Shown: positions 41,788 through 51,531 of the stretch, one piece after another
Position numbering within the stretch: position 1 is the stretch's first letter
How the letters are laid out: each line of letters begins with the position of its first letter
DNA from: Plantimonas leprariae
Lineage (GTDB): Bacteria > Pseudomonadota > Alphaproteobacteria > Rhizobiales > Rhizobiaceae
Assembly (NCBI RefSeq): GCF_008802405.1
Contig: NZ_VZDO01000001.1
Location: forward strand, 494,267 to 558,266
Length of the DNA stretch: 64,000 bases
Direction of reading: 5' to 3'
Program-made: the position numbers and the translations under genes
Notes under the pieces: model-generated
What the model was told of the DNA's origin: nothing
The model's database searches: none
What the model saw: only the letters and a program-made list of their open reading frames with translations

Positions 41788-44031
41788 GTGACCACGATCC
41801 AGACCGTATCCGCGCAAGGGCGCAAACGGCCGCTCACGATCCTGGCCGCCGCGGCTCTCGCCACCTCGGCCGCATGGTTTCCGGCCCCGTCGCGCGCGCA
41901 GGACGTGATCGATCTCGACACGGTCACCGTCCAGACCGACGCCGACGGGCGGACGGGCAGCCGACCGGCGTCGGGCGACACCGGAGCGGGCCAGACCAAC
42001 GAGCAGAAGGGCTTCGTCGCCAGGCGCAGCGGCGGCGCGACCAAGACCAATACCCCGCTGAACGAGACGCCGCAGTCGGTCACCGTCGTCACCGACGAGC
42101 AGATCGAGCGGCAGGAACTCCGCACGATCCGCGCCGCGACCCGCTACACCGCGGGCGTCACCTCGGAGTATACGGGCGGCGCCGACACGCGCTTCGGCGG
42201 TTTCCGCATCCGCGGCTTCGACGCCACCGCCAACTCGACTTTCCTCGACGGGCTGCGCCTGCCTTCGTCGTCCGTGATCAACTTTCTCGGCCTCGACCCC
42301 TACGGCGCGGAGCGGATCGAGATCCTGAAGGGCCCCTCCTCGGTGCTCTACGGCCAGAACGGCCCGGGCGGCCTGATCAACTACGTCACGAAGAAGCCGA
42401 CGATCGCTCCCTACCGCGAGGTCGAGGTGGTCGGCGGCAGCTTCGGGCAGATCGAAGGCCGCTTCGACATTTCGGGGCCGCTCGGCAAGGACAGCCCGTG
42501 GGGTTACCGGCTGACCGGCGTCGCCCGCTCGTCCGAGAACCAGGTCGATTTCGTCAAGGACGACCGGCTGTTCATCGCGCCGGCGATCAAGTGGGAACCC
42601 GACGCCGACACCTCGCTGACGGTGCAGGGAAACTACCAACGCGACCGCGCCGGCTTCAGCCTGCAGTTCCTGCCGGCCAGCGGCAGCGTATTCGACAGCA
42701 ACGGCCGGAAGATCAGCCGGAGCCGCTTCATCGGCGAGCCCGACTTCAACGACTACGACACGGATCTCGGCGGCGTCGGCTATCAGTTCGAGCACCGCTT
42801 CAACGAGGTCTTCACGGTTCGCCAGAACGCACGCTACTCCTTCCTCGACCACGACGAGGCGAGCCTCTACGGCTCGGGCTGGGCCGACGAGGCGGCCGGT
42901 CTCCTGTTCCGGGGCGCCGGCACCGGCTCGACCGACCTCGACACCGTCTCGGTCGACAACCAAGCGCAGGCCGAGTTCGACACCGGCATCCTGAAGCACA
43001 CGGTGCTCGGCGGCGTCGACTATCGCTGGACCGGCTATTCGGACTACGTCGACATCTACAATGCAGCGCCGCTCGACGTGTTCGATCCGGCCTACGGCAG
43101 CCCGGTGACCTTCGGCGGCGTCTACTACGACAACGACGTCACCCAGGACCAGACGGGTCTCTACCTGCAGGACCAGATCAAGCTCGACCGGCTGTCGGTG
43201 ACGCTCAGCGGCCGCTACGACTGGGCGAAGACCGAACTCTCGCGGCCCGACAGCGACTTCCTGACCGCGGTCGACGCCGAGAAGAATTCGGACGCCTTCA
43301 CCGGCCGCGTCGGCGCGATCTACAACTTCGACAACGGCATCGCGCCCTACGTCACCTATTCGGAAAGCTTCCTGCCGCCGCTCGACGTCAGCACCACGAA
43401 CGGCCTGTTCGAACCGGAGGAAGGGCGGCTCTACGAGGCGGGCGTGAAGTACCAGCCGCCCGGCTGGGACGCGACCGTGACGGCCTCCGTCTTCGACATC
43501 CGGCAGGACAACGCCATCCGCTTCGGCTTCGACGCGGCGACCAGCCGCTCGCTGGTCGAGCAGACGGGCCGGGTGCGCTCGCGCGGCTTCGAGCTGGAGG
43601 GCGTCGCCAGCGTCACCGACAACCTCAACATGCGGCTCGCCTATACCTATCTCGACCTGAAGATCACCGAGGATCTGCCCGACGAGGTCGGCGGCTTCGA
43701 GGGCAACCTCGTCACCACGGTGCCGCACAACACCTTCTCGGCCTGGGCCGACTACACGATCCGCAACGAGTCGATCTTCGACGGGCTCGGGGCGGGCCTC
43801 GGCGTGCGCTACATCGGCGCAAGCTTCGGCGACGACGCCAACACCTTCAAGGTCGACGACGCGACCGTGGTCGACGCGGTGCTTTCCTACAAAAGGGACA
43901 AGTACGAGGTCGCGGTGAACGCCTCGAACCTTTTCGACAAGGACTACGTCGCCTCCTGCGGCAACCGCACCTTCGGCTGCTTCTACGCCGAAGGCCGCCG
44001 CATCACCGGCAAGGCGACGATCCGCTGGTGA
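41788..44031 (+). CDS. TonB-dependent siderophore receptor
   Basis: 747 residues from GTG 41788 (GGAGAG 7-8 bp upstream). The signal peptide (RKRPLTILAAAALATSAAWF, cleavage near SRAQD) is followed by a TonB-box-like VIDLDTVTV, plug motifs NETPQSVTVVTDEQIERQ and ILKGPSSVLYGQNGPGGLINYVTKKP, and a barrel ending in ATIRW. The plug is of the ferrichrome/ferrioxamine (FhuA/FoxA) class. A Cys pair near the C-terminus (SCGNRTFGC) is common in this class. It imports ferric siderophore with TonB energy. The gene is about half-way to being a paralogue of the receptor at 25038-27230 (same plug signature), but not closely identical. Confidence 0.93.
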   Translation: MTTIQTVSAQGRKRPLTILAAAALATSAAWFPAPSRAQDVIDLDTVTVQTDADGRTGSRPASGDTGAGQTNEQKGFVARRSGGATKTNTPLNETPQSVTVVTDEQIERQELRTIRAATRYTAGVTSEYTGGADTRFGGFRIRGFDATANSTFLDGLRLPSSSVINFLGLDPYGAERIEILKGPSSVLYGQNGPGGLINYVTKKPTIAPYREVEVVGGSFGQIEGRFDISGPLGKDSPWGYRLTGVARSSENQVDFVKDDRLFIAPAIKWEPDADTSLTVQGNYQRDRAGFSLQFLPASGSVFDSNGRKISRSRFIGEPDFNDYDTDLGGVGYQFEHRFNEVFTVRQNARYSFLDHDEASLYGSGWADEAAGLLFRGAGTGSTDLDTVSVDNQAQAEFDTGILKHTVLGGVDYRWTGYSDYVDIYNAAPLDVFDPAYGSPVTFGGVYYDNDVTQDQTGLYLQDQIKLDRLSVTLSGRYDWAKTELSRPDSDFLTAVDAEKNSDAFTGRVGAIYNFDNGIAPYVTYSESFLPPLDVSTTNGLFEPEEGRLYEAGVKYQPPGWDATVTASVFDIRQDNAIRFGFDAATSRSLVEQTGRVRSRGFELEGVASVTDNLNMRLAYTYLDLKITEDLPDEVGGFEGNLVTTVPHNTFSAWADYTIRNESIFDGLGAGLGVRYIGASFGDDANTFKVDDATVVDAVLSYKRDKYEVAVNASNLFDKDYVASCGNRTFGCFYAEGRRITGKATIRW

Positions 44032-44038
44032 CGGAAGG

Positions 44039-44067
44039 CGCGGCGCGTCCGGCCCGGACGCGCCGCC
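44039..44067 (+). terminator. Terminator-like hairpin after the TonB receptor
   Basis: GCGGCGCGTCC and GGACGCGCCGC (44040-44050, 44056-44066) form an 11-bp GC stem with a 5-nt loop, 8 bp after the stop codon. There is no T-run, so it may be Rho-assisted or a 3-prime-end stabiliser. Confidence 0.5.
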
Positions 44068-44136
44068 GATCGCGGGCTAAAGGTCGGGGGCTTCCTATCT
44101 AAGCCTTCGGCACTCCTCCCATCCGCAGGGAATCCG

Positions 44137-44397
44137 ATGCGCAGATCCGTCCTTCTCGCCATCGCCTCGTCGCTGCTTCTGGCCGGCTGCGTCTCGATGA
44201 GCCCCGCCGAGCGGCGTGCCGCCGACGAAACGACCTGCCGGAGCTACGGCTTCCGGCCGCGCACCGCCGCGTTCGCCGAATGCCTGCAACGCCTCGACCT
44301 CGACCGGAACGCCGACCGGCGCGCCCGCCTCTACGGCGACCGCGCCTTCGACGGCGGCTTCGGCATCGGGGTCGGCCGCTACGGCGGCTACTGGTAG
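44137..44397 (+). CDS. Small lipoprotein of unknown function
   Basis: 86 residues. Signal peptide with lipobox LLAGC (Cys18), so it is lipidated and membrane anchored. The mature part has conserved ADETTCRSYGFRPRTAAFAECLQRLDLDR, a two-cysteine pattern seen in small lipoproteins of Rhizobiales, and ends in a Gly/Tyr-rich tail. Precedes an ABC exporter by 51 bp and may be co-transcribed. Confidence 0.82.
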   Translation: MRRSVLLAIASSLLLAGCVSMSPAERRAADETTCRSYGFRPRTAAFAECLQRLDLDRNADRRARLYGDRAFDGGFGIGVGRYGGYW

Positions 44398-44448
44398 AAA
44401 CCCCCGCCGGTTGACGGGCCGGGGCACTCCCCGCAAAGGCAAGTCCGC

Positions 44449-46233
44449 ATGCTCGCCCGCTTCTTCTCCTACTACGCGCCCTGGCGCGGCCTGTTCCTCG
44501 TCGACTTCGGCTGCGCGGTGGTCGGCGGCGTCCTCGAACTCGGCTTCCCGATCGCAGTGAAGCTGTTCATCGACCGGCTCCTCCCCGGCGGCGACTGGGG
44601 GCTGATCGTCCTCGCCTCGCTCGGCCTCCTCGCAATCTACGTCCTCAACACCGGCCTGATGGCCGTCGTGACCTATTGGGGTCACATGCTCGGCATCAAC
44701 ATCGAGACCGAGATGCGCCGGCGCGCCTTCGACCACCTGCAGAAGCTCTCCTTCGGCTTCTTCGACGAGCAGAAGACCGGCCACCTCGTCGGGCGGCTGA
44801 CCAAGGATCTCGAAGAGATCGGCGAGGTCGCGCATCACGGGCCGGAGGACCTGTTCATCGCGGTGATGACCTTTCTCGGCGCCTTCGCGCTGATGCTGAG
44901 CGTCCATACCGAGCTGGCGCTGATCACCGCGGTGATCGTGCCGGTCGGCACCTGGCTGACGGCGCGCTACGGCAACCGCATGACGAAGACCTGGCAGGCG
45001 ATCTACGGCCGGGTCGGCGACTTCAACGCCCGGATCGAGGAGAATGTCGGCGGCATCCGGGTGGTGAAGAGCTTCGCCAACGAGGACCACGAGCGCGCGC
45101 TGTTCGACGCGAGCAACCGCGGCTACCGGGCGACGAAGCTCGACGCCTACCGGATCATGGCCTGGAGCCAGGGACTGAACTACCTGTCGATGCGCCTGAC
45201 GCAGGTGGTGGTGATGCTGGCCGGCACCTGGTTCGTGATGCGCGGCGACCTTTCCACCGGCGGCTTCGTCGGCTTCCTCCTCCTCGTCAACGTCTTCTTC
45301 CGCCCGGTCGAGAAGATCGCGGCGGTGCTGGAAACCTATCCGAAGGGCATCGCCGGCTTCCGCCGCTATCTCGACTTCCTGGCGGTCGAGCCGGACATCG
45401 CCGACGCGCCGGACGCGGTCGCCGTGCCGGCGCTCCGCGGCGCGATCGAGTTCCGAAACGTCCGCTTCGGCTACCGGACGGGCCGCCCGGTGCTGAACGG
45501 CGTCGATCTCGCCATCGAGCCTGGCGAGACCGTCGCCTTCGTCGGCCCGTCGGGCGCGGGCAAGACGACGCTCCTGTCGCTGGTGCCGCGCTTCTACGAC
45601 GCCTCCGGCGGCGCGATCCTGATCGACGGCACGGATGTCCGGCGGATGCGGCTCGCCGAGATGCGCCGCCATATCGGCGTCGTCAGCCAGGACGTGTTCC
45701 TGTTCGGCGGCACGGTGCGCGAGAACATCGCCTACGGCCGCCTCGACGCTTCGGAAGCCGAGATCGTCGAGGCGCTCCGCCGCGCGCATCTCGAGGACAC
45801 GGTCGCCGCGCTGCCGCAGGGGCTCGACACGGTGGTCGGCGAGCGGGGCGTGAAACTCTCCGGCGGGCAGAAGCAGCGCCTGTCGATCGCCCGGATGTTC
45901 CTGAAGGACCCGGCCGTCCTGATCCTCGACGAGGCGACCTCGGCGCTCGACACCGAGACCGAGCGCATGATCCAGCGCTCGCTCGCCGAGTTGTCGGAAG
46001 GGCGCACCACGCTGGTCATCGCGCACCGCCTGTCGACCATCCGCCACGCGACCCGCATCGCGGTGATCGCGGACGGGCGGATCGCCGAGACCGGCAGCCA
46101 CGCCGCGCTGATGAGGCGCGACGGCGGCGCCTATCGCCGGCTGATCGCGGCGCAGGAGATCGTCTGGGAAGCCGGCGGTGGGATGGAGTTGCAACCGGAC
46201 GCGGCCGCGGCCGGTTCGGGTGGGAGGAGGTAG
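44449..46233 (+). CDS. ABC transporter, fused permease/ATPase (lipid A exporter MsbA-like)
   Basis: 594 residues. N-terminal six-helix ABC exporter domain (about 1-310) with the coupling motif EENVGGIRVVKSFANEDHE. C-terminal ATPase with Walker A GPSGAGKTTL at about 365-373, signature LSGGQKQR at about 471, Walker B VLILDEATSALD at about 489 and H-loop IAHRLS. Half-transporter acting as a homodimer; family members export lipids, drugs or peptides. Stop is 4 bp before a cupin gene with a strong ribosome site in the overlap. Confidence 0.93.
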   Translation: MLARFFSYYAPWRGLFLVDFGCAVVGGVLELGFPIAVKLFIDRLLPGGDWGLIVLASLGLLAIYVLNTGLMAVVTYWGHMLGINIETEMRRRAFDHLQKLSFGFFDEQKTGHLVGRLTKDLEEIGEVAHHGPEDLFIAVMTFLGAFALMLSVHTELALITAVIVPVGTWLTARYGNRMTKTWQAIYGRVGDFNARIEENVGGIRVVKSFANEDHERALFDASNRGYRATKLDAYRIMAWSQGLNYLSMRLTQVVVMLAGTWFVMRGDLSTGGFVGFLLLVNVFFRPVEKIAAVLETYPKGIAGFRRYLDFLAVEPDIADAPDAVAVPALRGAIEFRNVRFGYRTGRPVLNGVDLAIEPGETVAFVGPSGAGKTTLLSLVPRFYDASGGAILIDGTDVRRMRLAEMRRHIGVVSQDVFLFGGTVRENIAYGRLDASEAEIVEALRRAHLEDTVAALPQGLDTVVGERGVKLSGGQKQRLSIARMFLKDPAVLILDEATSALDTETERMIQRSLAELSEGRTTLVIAHRLSTIRHATRIAVIADGRIAETGSHAALMRRDGGAYRRLIAAQEIVWEAGGGMELQPDAAAAGSGGRR

Positions 46234-46237
46234 AACC

Positions 46238-46582
46238 ATGCAGCGACACGACGAGCCCTTCGCGCGCGACGCGGATCTCGCCTGGGAGCCGACCGGTGAG
46301 GGGGTGGCGCGAAAGATCCTGACCTATGGCGAGCGCGCCATGATGGTGCGGGTGCGGTTCGAGGCGGGGGCCGTCGGCCCTGCGCACAGCCACCCTCACG
46401 TCCAATGCTCGCTGGTGGAGAGCGGGCGCTTCGACGTTACGATTTCCGGCCGCACGGAGCGGCTCGGCCCCGGCGACAGCTTCCTCGTGCCACCCGACGC
46501 CGTGCACGGCGTCACGGCATTGGAGGCGGGCGTCCTCGTCGACGTCTTCACGCCGATGCGCGAGGACTTCGTCGGCCGTTGA
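46238..46582 (+). CDS. Cupin-domain protein
   Basis: 114 residues, a single small cupin barrel. Motif 1 is GPAHSHPHVQCSLVESGRFDV with the metal-ligand histidines; motif 2 is GPGDSFLVPPDAVHG. Such proteins bind a metal and act as small isomerases, oxygenases or sensors; pectin-degradation KdgF-like cupins have the same size and sequence pattern, but nothing else here points to uronate use. GGGAGGAGG ribosome site 6 bp upstream of ATG. Confidence 0.87.
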   Translation: MQRHDEPFARDADLAWEPTGEGVARKILTYGERAMMVRVRFEAGAVGPAHSHPHVQCSLVESGRFDVTISGRTERLGPGDSFLVPPDAVHGVTALEAGVLVDVFTPMREDFVGR

Positions 46583-46602
46583 GGCCGAACCCTTCGCGGG
46601 AG

Positions 46603-46935
46603 ATGGTGGCCTTCCTCGAGCGGCTCGCCGCCCTGCCGCCCGGCCACGGCGAGGGCACGTTCGAGGGGCGGCGCTACGGCGTGACGCTCAACGCGTCGCC
46701 GGACGGCCGGCGCCGCTGGCTCTTCGCCGAGGAGCTCGGCGGCACCGACCGGATCAGCGCCAACCTCTACCGTCTCGCCGATGGGCGCCCGCTGCTGAAG
46801 CCGTGCGAGATGCCGGCGGAAAAGGTGGTAGCCTTCGTGCTCGCCTATCGGCCCGACGCCCCGGGCGGCGAAGGAACGTCCGCCCATGCCGATCGTTCTT
46901 CAGGCAGCGAAATCCCGCTGCCCTGTAAGGAGTAG
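46603..46935 (+). CDS. Conserved-looking hypothetical protein
   Basis: 110 residues, no signal or membrane segment. Sequence features: RRYGVTLNASPDGRRRWLFAEELGG (a beta-hairpin-like region) and AFVLAYRPDAPG. I do not recognise the family. Codon third positions are strongly G/C as in neighbours. The ATG directly follows GGGAG; a GTG one codon later has better spacing. It is 20 bp after the cupin stop and 5 bp before the next small ORF, so the three may form one unit. Confidence 0.6.
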   Translation: MVAFLERLAALPPGHGEGTFEGRRYGVTLNASPDGRRRWLFAEELGGTDRISANLYRLADGRPLLKPCEMPAEKVVAFVLAYRPDAPGGEGTSAHADRSSGSEIPLPCKE

Positions 46936-46940
46936 GCGCC

Positions 46941-47024
46941 ATGCTCAAAGGCGGATTGTTGTGGCTGATCGGCATCCCGCTGCCGGTGATCCTGATCATC
47001 TGGTTCCTCGGCTACCTGCACTGA
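46941..47024 (+). CDS. 27-residue membrane microprotein
   Basis: MLKGGLLWLIGIPLPVILII followed by WFLGYLH and stop: a single hydrophobic helix with a proline pair near the middle. Strong AAGGAG ribosome site 8-9 bp upstream. Proteins of this kind (about 25-30 residues, one helix, IGIPLPVI-like centre) recur in Alphaproteobacteria under hypothetical names. Function unknown. Followed by a perfect terminator. Confidence 0.72.
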   Translation: MLKGGLLWLIGIPLPVILIIWFLGYLH

Positions 47025-47053
47025 GAACCGGTCGTCGAACCGAAGTCGATCCC

Positions 47054-47084
47054 AAGCCCGCCGGACCTTTCGGCGGGCTTTTTC
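47054..47084 (+). terminator. Rho-independent terminator
   Basis: AAGCCCGCCG (47054-47063) and CGGCGGGCTT (47071-47080) form a 10-bp stem with a 7-nt loop, followed by TTT. It closes the exporter-cupin-microprotein group and sits at the convergent junction with the oxidase operon. Confidence 0.88.
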
Positions 47085-47095
47085 GTGCGCCGCCC

Positions 47096-47464
47096 TCAAC
47101 GATCCGGCAGGCCGGAGCCGGCGGTGGGCGGCGCGTCCGGCTTTTCCGCGTCCGGAAACGTCCGCCCGCGCTCGCCCGCCTGCCGGAACGGATAGTCGGT
47201 CAGCGTCATCGTGAAGAGCGCCGCGACGAAGACGAGTCCGGCCATCGCGGCGAGAAGCACCAGCGCCGGGGCGCGCCGGAGCTTCATCGAGAAGACGCCG
47301 ACGAGAAGCGCTTCGAGCGTGACGAACGCGGCGATCAGCGGCGTCTGCGCGGCGCCGAGCGGCAGATGGGCCGCGGCGAAGGCCGCGCCGAGCAGCACGA
47401 ACAGGCCGGCACCGACCAGAAGCTCGCCCGTCCAGAAGGATGAGTCCTCGCCTCCGCGGCTCAC
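47096..47464 (-). CDS. ctaF: Cytochrome c oxidase subunit IV (prokaryotic type)
   Basis: 122 residues. Three hydrophobic helices (about 15-32, 38-58, 68-90) in the COX4_pro pattern (FWTGELLVGAGLFVLLGAAFAAAHLPLG and FVAALFTMTLTDYPFR). Structural subunit of the membrane oxidase. GTG start overlaps the subunit III stop (GTGA). Last gene of the 12-gene respiratory operon. Confidence 0.85.
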   Translation of the reverse strand: MSRGGEDSSFWTGELLVGAGLFVLLGAAFAAAHLPLGAAQTPLIAAFVTLEALLVGVFSMKLRRAPALVLLAAMAGLVFVAALFTMTLTDYPFRQAGERGRTFPDAEKPDAPPTAGSGLPDR

Positions 47465-48102
47465 GACCGGCCGCCGAGATAGAGCATCGGGTAGAGCACG
47501 ATCCAGACGACGTCGATCAGGTGCCAGTAGAGGCCGAGCGCCGCGAGGCCGGCGCTCGGCCGGAAGGGAAACGCATCCCGCCTGACCCGCCAGGCGAAGA
47601 GCGCCACCGCCGCGATCCCGATCGTCAGGTGGATGGCGTGGATGCCGGTCATCGCCCAGTAGAAGCCCCAGAACAGTTGCGCCGGCCCCCGGCCGAGCGC
47701 GAAGTCCGGTCCGGGCAACAGGTGCCTGTCGAGGTCCTCGGCATATTCGAAGCCCTTCACCGCCAGGAAGGCGAGGCCAAGCGCGGCGGTGAGCGCGAGG
47801 AGCCCGGCCGCCCGGTCCCGCAGGCCGCGCTCGCCCGCCTTTTCCGCCAGCGCCATCGCGACGCTGGAGACGTGAAGGATCGCGGCGTTGACGGTGCCGT
47901 AGACGAGGTTGGTCTCGCGCGCCACCGCCGCCATCTCGGGCGCGTGGGTGAAGCGATAGATCGCGAAGGCGAGGAAGAGGCCGCCGAAGAACAGCATCTC
48001 GCTCGCCAGGAACGTCCACATGCCGAAGACGGCCGAGAAGCGCTGGAGGCGATAAGTCTCGAACGGCTCGTTCGGGCCGGCGCGGGCGGCCTCGGCGGTC
48101 AC
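47461..48102 (-). CDS. ctaE: Cytochrome c oxidase subunit III
   Basis: 213 residues with about five to six helices; shorter than the seven-helix mitochondrial form, as in caa3 oxidases. Landmarks: [17 protein letters not shown] (the E near the proton/oxygen path), [28 protein letters not shown] and [19 protein letters not shown] (COX3 signature). GTG start at 48102 overlaps the subunit I stop (GTGA). Confidence 0.93.
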   Translation of the reverse strand: MTAEAARAGPNEPFETYRLQRFSAVFGMWTFLASEMLFFGGLFLAFAIYRFTHAPEMAAVARETNLVYGTVNAAILHVSSVAMALAEKAGERGLRDRAAGLLALTAALGLAFLAVKGFEYAEDLDRHLLPGPDFALGRGPAQLFWGFYWAMTGIHAIHLTIGIAAVALFAWRVRRDAFPFRPSAGLAALGLYWHLIDVVWIVLYPMLYLGGRS

Positions 48103-49805
48103 GAGCCGAGCCCCTGCGGCCGGTGCGGGCTGCGGCGGTCCGGCGCCTCCTGCAGCGGCGCGGTCTCCTCCGGGTGATAGACGTAGGCCTTTTCCCGCAC
48201 GATCGGCTGGCGCTCGAAATTCTCCTTCGGCGGCGGCGAGGAAGTCTGCCATTCGAGCCCCGTCGCACCCCAGGGGTTCGGCTCGGCGCGCTGCCCGTAG
48301 CGCAGCGACCAGGTGAGATAGAACATCGGCAGGAGATAGGCCGCCGCCAGCACCGCCGCGCCCGCCGACGAGGTGACGTGGTAGATCTGGAACTCCGGCG
48401 CGTAGTGGTGGTAGCGCCGGTTCATCCCGAGATAGCCCATCAGGAACTGCGGGAAGAAGGTGAAGTTGAAGCCGAAATACATGAGGATCGCGGAGAAGCG
48501 CGCCCAGCCGTCCGGCGCCATGCGGCCCGTGATCTTCGGCCACCAGAAGTGCAGCGCCCCGAAGAAGGCCGACACCGCCCCGCCGACCATGATGTAGTGG
48601 AAGTGGGCGACGACGAAGTAACTGTCGGTGACGTGGACGTCGATCGGCAGCGAGGCGGTGAAGAGGCCCGACAGGCCGCCGATGACGAAGAGGCCGATGA
48701 AGCCGAGCGCGTAGAGCATCGGCGCCTCGAAATAGACCTGGCCCCGGTAGAGCGTGAAGGTCCAGTTGAACACCTTGATGGCGCTCGGAACCGCGACCAC
48801 GAAGGAGAGGAACGAGAAGACGATCGCCGCCACCGGCGACATGCCGGCGACGAACATGTGGTGGCCCCAGACGAAGAAGCCGACGACGGCGATGGAGAGG
48901 ATGGCGTAGACCATCGCAGTGTAGCCGAAGACGCGCCGGCGGGCGAAGCAGGAGATCAGCTCGGAGATCACCCCGAAGGCCGGCAGGATCATGATGTAGA
49001 CGGCCGGATGGCTGTAGAACCAGAAGAGGTGCTGGAACAGCACCGGGTCGCCGCCGTTCGCCGGATCGAAGATCGGCAGCCCGAACAGCCGCTCGGCCAT
49101 GATCAGAAGCAGCGCGATCGCGAGGACCGGGGTCGCGAGCACGATGACGAGCGAGGTCGCGTACATCGTCCAGACGAAGAGCGGCAGGCGCATCCAGGTC
49201 ATGCCGGGCGCGCGGAGCACGTGGACGGTGACGATGAAGTTCACCCCGGTCGCGATGGTCGAGAAGCCCGACATGAACACCGCCATCGCGGCCAGCACCA
49301 CGTAGCCGTTCGAGAACAGCGACGAGAACGGCGCGTAGAAGGTCCAGCCGGTGTCGACGCCCCCAAGGATCAGGCAGGCGAGCACGAACAGGCCGCCGAG
49401 GATGTTGAGGTACCAGGAGAAGAGGTTCAGCTTCGGGAAGGCGAGGTCCTTCGCTCCGATCATCAGGGGCAGGAGGAAATTGCCGAAGGTGGTCGGGATC
49501 GAGGGCACGAGGAAGAACCAGACCATCACCACGCCGTGCAGCGTGAACAGGCGGTTGTAGCTGTCGTTGGAGAAGAAGCGGCCTTCCGGCGAGATCAGTT
49601 CCAGCCGCATCAGCGTCGCCGCGGCCCCGCCGACGAAGAAGAAGAAGGTGATCGCGCCGAAATAGAGGAGCGCGATGCGCTTGTGGTCCTGCGTCAGCAG
49701 CCAGGAGCGGAGCGTCTGCCCTGCCGAGAGATAGCTCTCGCCCGGTCGCGCTTCGCCGAGGGGTCCCCGGCGCGAGGCCGGATGGAAGGCGGTCGCGTCG
49801 GTCAT
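48099..49805 (-). CDS. ctaD: Cytochrome c oxidase subunit I, A2-type heme-copper oxidase (caa3)
   Basis: 568 residues, twelve helices. Heme and CuB ligands: LFTLHGVVM (low-spin heme His), [15 protein letters not shown] (CuB His and Tyr), WGHHMFV (CuB His pair) and AHFHYIMVG (heme a3 His). The D-channel end is YSHPxV rather than GHPEVY, the mark of A2-type oxidases, in which the Tyr-Ser pair replaces the usual Glu. K-channel residues are in [21 protein letters not shown]. It reduces oxygen and pumps protons. ATG overlaps the subunit II stop (ATGA). Confidence 0.95.
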   Translation of the reverse strand: MTDATAFHPASRRGPLGEARPGESYLSAGQTLRSWLLTQDHKRIALLYFGAITFFFFVGGAAATLMRLELISPEGRFFSNDSYNRLFTLHGVVMVWFFLVPSIPTTFGNFLLPLMIGAKDLAFPKLNLFSWYLNILGGLFVLACLILGGVDTGWTFYAPFSSLFSNGYVVLAAMAVFMSGFSTIATGVNFIVTVHVLRAPGMTWMRLPLFVWTMYATSLVIVLATPVLAIALLLIMAERLFGLPIFDPANGGDPVLFQHLFWFYSHPAVYIMILPAFGVISELISCFARRRVFGYTAMVYAILSIAVVGFFVWGHHMFVAGMSPVAAIVFSFLSFVVAVPSAIKVFNWTFTLYRGQVYFEAPMLYALGFIGLFVIGGLSGLFTASLPIDVHVTDSYFVVAHFHYIMVGGAVSAFFGALHFWWPKITGRMAPDGWARFSAILMYFGFNFTFFPQFLMGYLGMNRRYHHYAPEFQIYHVTSSAGAAVLAAAYLLPMFYLTWSLRYGQRAEPNPWGATGLEWQTSSPPPKENFERQPIVREKAYVYHPEETAPLQEAPDRRSPHRPQGLGS

Positions 49806-50770
49806 TGCGAAGCGGTCCCCCCGATGTCGTTCGATGTCCCGGCGAGGCGGATATAGCTGACGAGCCGCGTCAGTTCGTCCTCCGAGACGACGCCCGCGAA
49901 GCTCGGCATGATCGGCTCGAAGCCGGCCGCCACCTCGCGGCGCGGCTGCAGGATCGAATCGCGGACGTAGCGCTCGTCCACCATCACGCGGCTGCCGTTG
50001 GCGAGCGGCACCTCGCGGCCCCAGATGCCGTCGAGGCCGGGTGCCTTCACGGCGGCGCTGCCGGCATGGCAGCCGGCACAGCCAAGGGAGACGAAGAGCT
50101 TCCGCCCCTCCTCGCCGAGATCGTCGCCCTGCGGTTGGGCGCGAATCCATTCGGCATAGTCGCCCTGGCTCATCACCGTCACCGTGCCGGTCATCTCCGA
50201 ATGGTCGGTGCCGCAGAGCTCGGCGCAGAACAGGTGGAAGCTTCCCGTCCGGTCGGCCTGGAACCAGATCTGCGTCAGCCGGCCGGGGATGATGTCGCGC
50301 TTCAGGCGGAAGGCCGGCACCCAGAAGGAATGGATCACGTCCTCGGAGGTCATCACCAGCCTGACCGGCGTATCGACCGGCACGTGCAGGGCGTCGATCT
50401 CGCGCGGGCCGGAAGGGTGCTGCGTCTTGAACATCCACTGCTTGGCGGTGACGTGGATCTCCATTGCCTCCTGCGGCGGGCTGTAGCCGGCGAGCTCCGA
50501 CGAGCCCGCCCACCAGAACAGGAAGACGAACAGGAAGAAGGTCGCCGCCGTCCAGCCGATCTCGAACTCGCGCCGGGCGAGCGAGGGCAGTTCGCCGCGC
50601 GGCGCGTTCGAGCCGTGCCGATACCGGGTGGCGAAAGTGACGAGGAGCACGAGGACGACAAGGAAGATGATCCCCGACAAGGCGAGGAGCGCCAGGAACA
50701 GGACGTCGACGCCGCGCCCCTGCGCTGTCGCGGCCGGCAGCCAGAAGATCGACTCGCCGGCGCCGCTCAT
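49802..50770 (-). CDS. ctaC: Cytochrome c oxidase subunit II fused to cytochrome c (caa3-type)
   Basis: 322 residues. Two membrane helices (about 22-44 and 68-90), then a cupredoxin domain with the CuA ligands HSFWVPAF and [12 protein letters not shown], and a C-terminal mono-heme cytochrome c domain, CAGCH (about residue 245) with a distal Met candidate in IMPSFAG. The fused heme domain marks the caa3 class. It lacks a conventional cleavable signal; the first helix should act as signal anchor. Electron entry point from ActE or another cytochrome c. Confidence 0.94.
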   Translation of the reverse strand: MSGAGESIFWLPAATAQGRGVDVLFLALLALSGIIFLVVLVLLVTFATRYRHGSNAPRGELPSLARREFEIGWTAATFFLFVFLFWWAGSSELAGYSPPQEAMEIHVTAKQWMFKTQHPSGPREIDALHVPVDTPVRLVMTSEDVIHSFWVPAFRLKRDIIPGRLTQIWFQADRTGSFHLFCAELCGTDHSEMTGTVTVMSQGDYAEWIRAQPQGDDLGEEGRKLFVSLGCAGCHAGSAAVKAPGLDGIWGREVPLANGSRVMVDERYVRDSILQPRREVAAGFEPIMPSFAGVVSEDELTRLVSYIRLAGTSNDIGGTASQ

Positions 50771-51531
50771 GTCGTTCGGCTCCGCCGGGACAGGGCGAGG
50801 ATGGCGAGGCAGAGGCTCAGGACGGTCAGGCCGCCGGCGAGCCGCAGCCAGAGCTTGGCGTCGGCCGTGTAGAGGCCGGTCGCGGGGTCGAAGCCGTAGC
50901 AGCGCAGGACGACGCGCTCCACGAGGCCGCCGACGCGTCCCTCGCCCGCTTCCACCAGCGCGGGCCGCAGCGTCGCGGGCATCAGCGACAGGCCGGCGAG
51001 CGCCCGCCCGATCCGCCCGTCCTCTGCCACCGCCAGCACGGCGGCCGGATGGGCGAACTGGTCGGTCGCCGGATCGTAGCGGTAGTGGTAGCCGCCGGCC
51101 TCCGTCAGCGTGTCGACAGTGGCCTGTTCCGCGGTGAGGAAGCTCGCCCCGGCCGCCTGCTCCCCGAGCGCGGCGTCCCGCATGCGGCGGGCGGCATCCG
51201 GGCCGTCCTTCGGGTCGAGGCCGACGACCACCAGCCCGGCGCGGAGATCGGCGAGCTTCGGATCGGCGAGCGAGGCGGCGGCGATGGCGAGCTCCGCACC
51301 GCAGACGCTGGCGCAGGTGTAGTCGGCGAAGAGGAACACGGAAGCCGGATGGCGCGCGAGGACACGGCCGAGCGTGGTTTCGTGCCCGTCCTCCGCGACT
51401 TTCGCATCCAGCGGCAGCCGCGCCCCGGCGGCCGGCGCCAGCGCGACTTCGCCGAGGTCCTTCGGCGCGAGCGCGGCGTTCGCGGCAGGTGCGGCGATGA
51501 GCGCAAGAGCGAAGAGAAGCGGCCGGATCAT
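50767..51531 (-). CDS. SCO1/SenC-family copper chaperone
   Basis: 254 residues. N-terminal signal peptide ([20 protein letters not shown]), thioredoxin-like domain with the copper-binding CASVC motif in [14 protein letters not shown] and the conserved His in [19 protein letters not shown], and a C-terminal membrane helix (about residues 228-248). It delivers copper to the CuA site of subunit II. Overlaps subunit II by 4 bp (ATGA). Confidence 0.88.
   Translation of the reverse strand: MIRPLLFALALIAAPAANAALAPKDLGEVALAPAAGARLPLDAKVAEDGHETTLGRVLARHPASVFLFADYTCASVCGAELAIAAASLADPKLADLRAGLVVVGLDPKDGPDAARRMRDAALGEQAAGASFLTAEQATVDTLTEAGGYHYRYDPATDQFAHPAAVLAVAEDGRIGRALAGLSLMPATLRPALVEAGEGRVGGLVERVVLRCYGFDPATGLYTADAKLWLRLAGGLTVLSLCLAILALSRRSRTT

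Noticed and set aside
41874..44102. Long plus-strand frame in another register across the TonB receptor
   Set aside because: Arg/Pro/Gly-rich shadow of a receptor whose plug and barrel motifs are clear in the other register.
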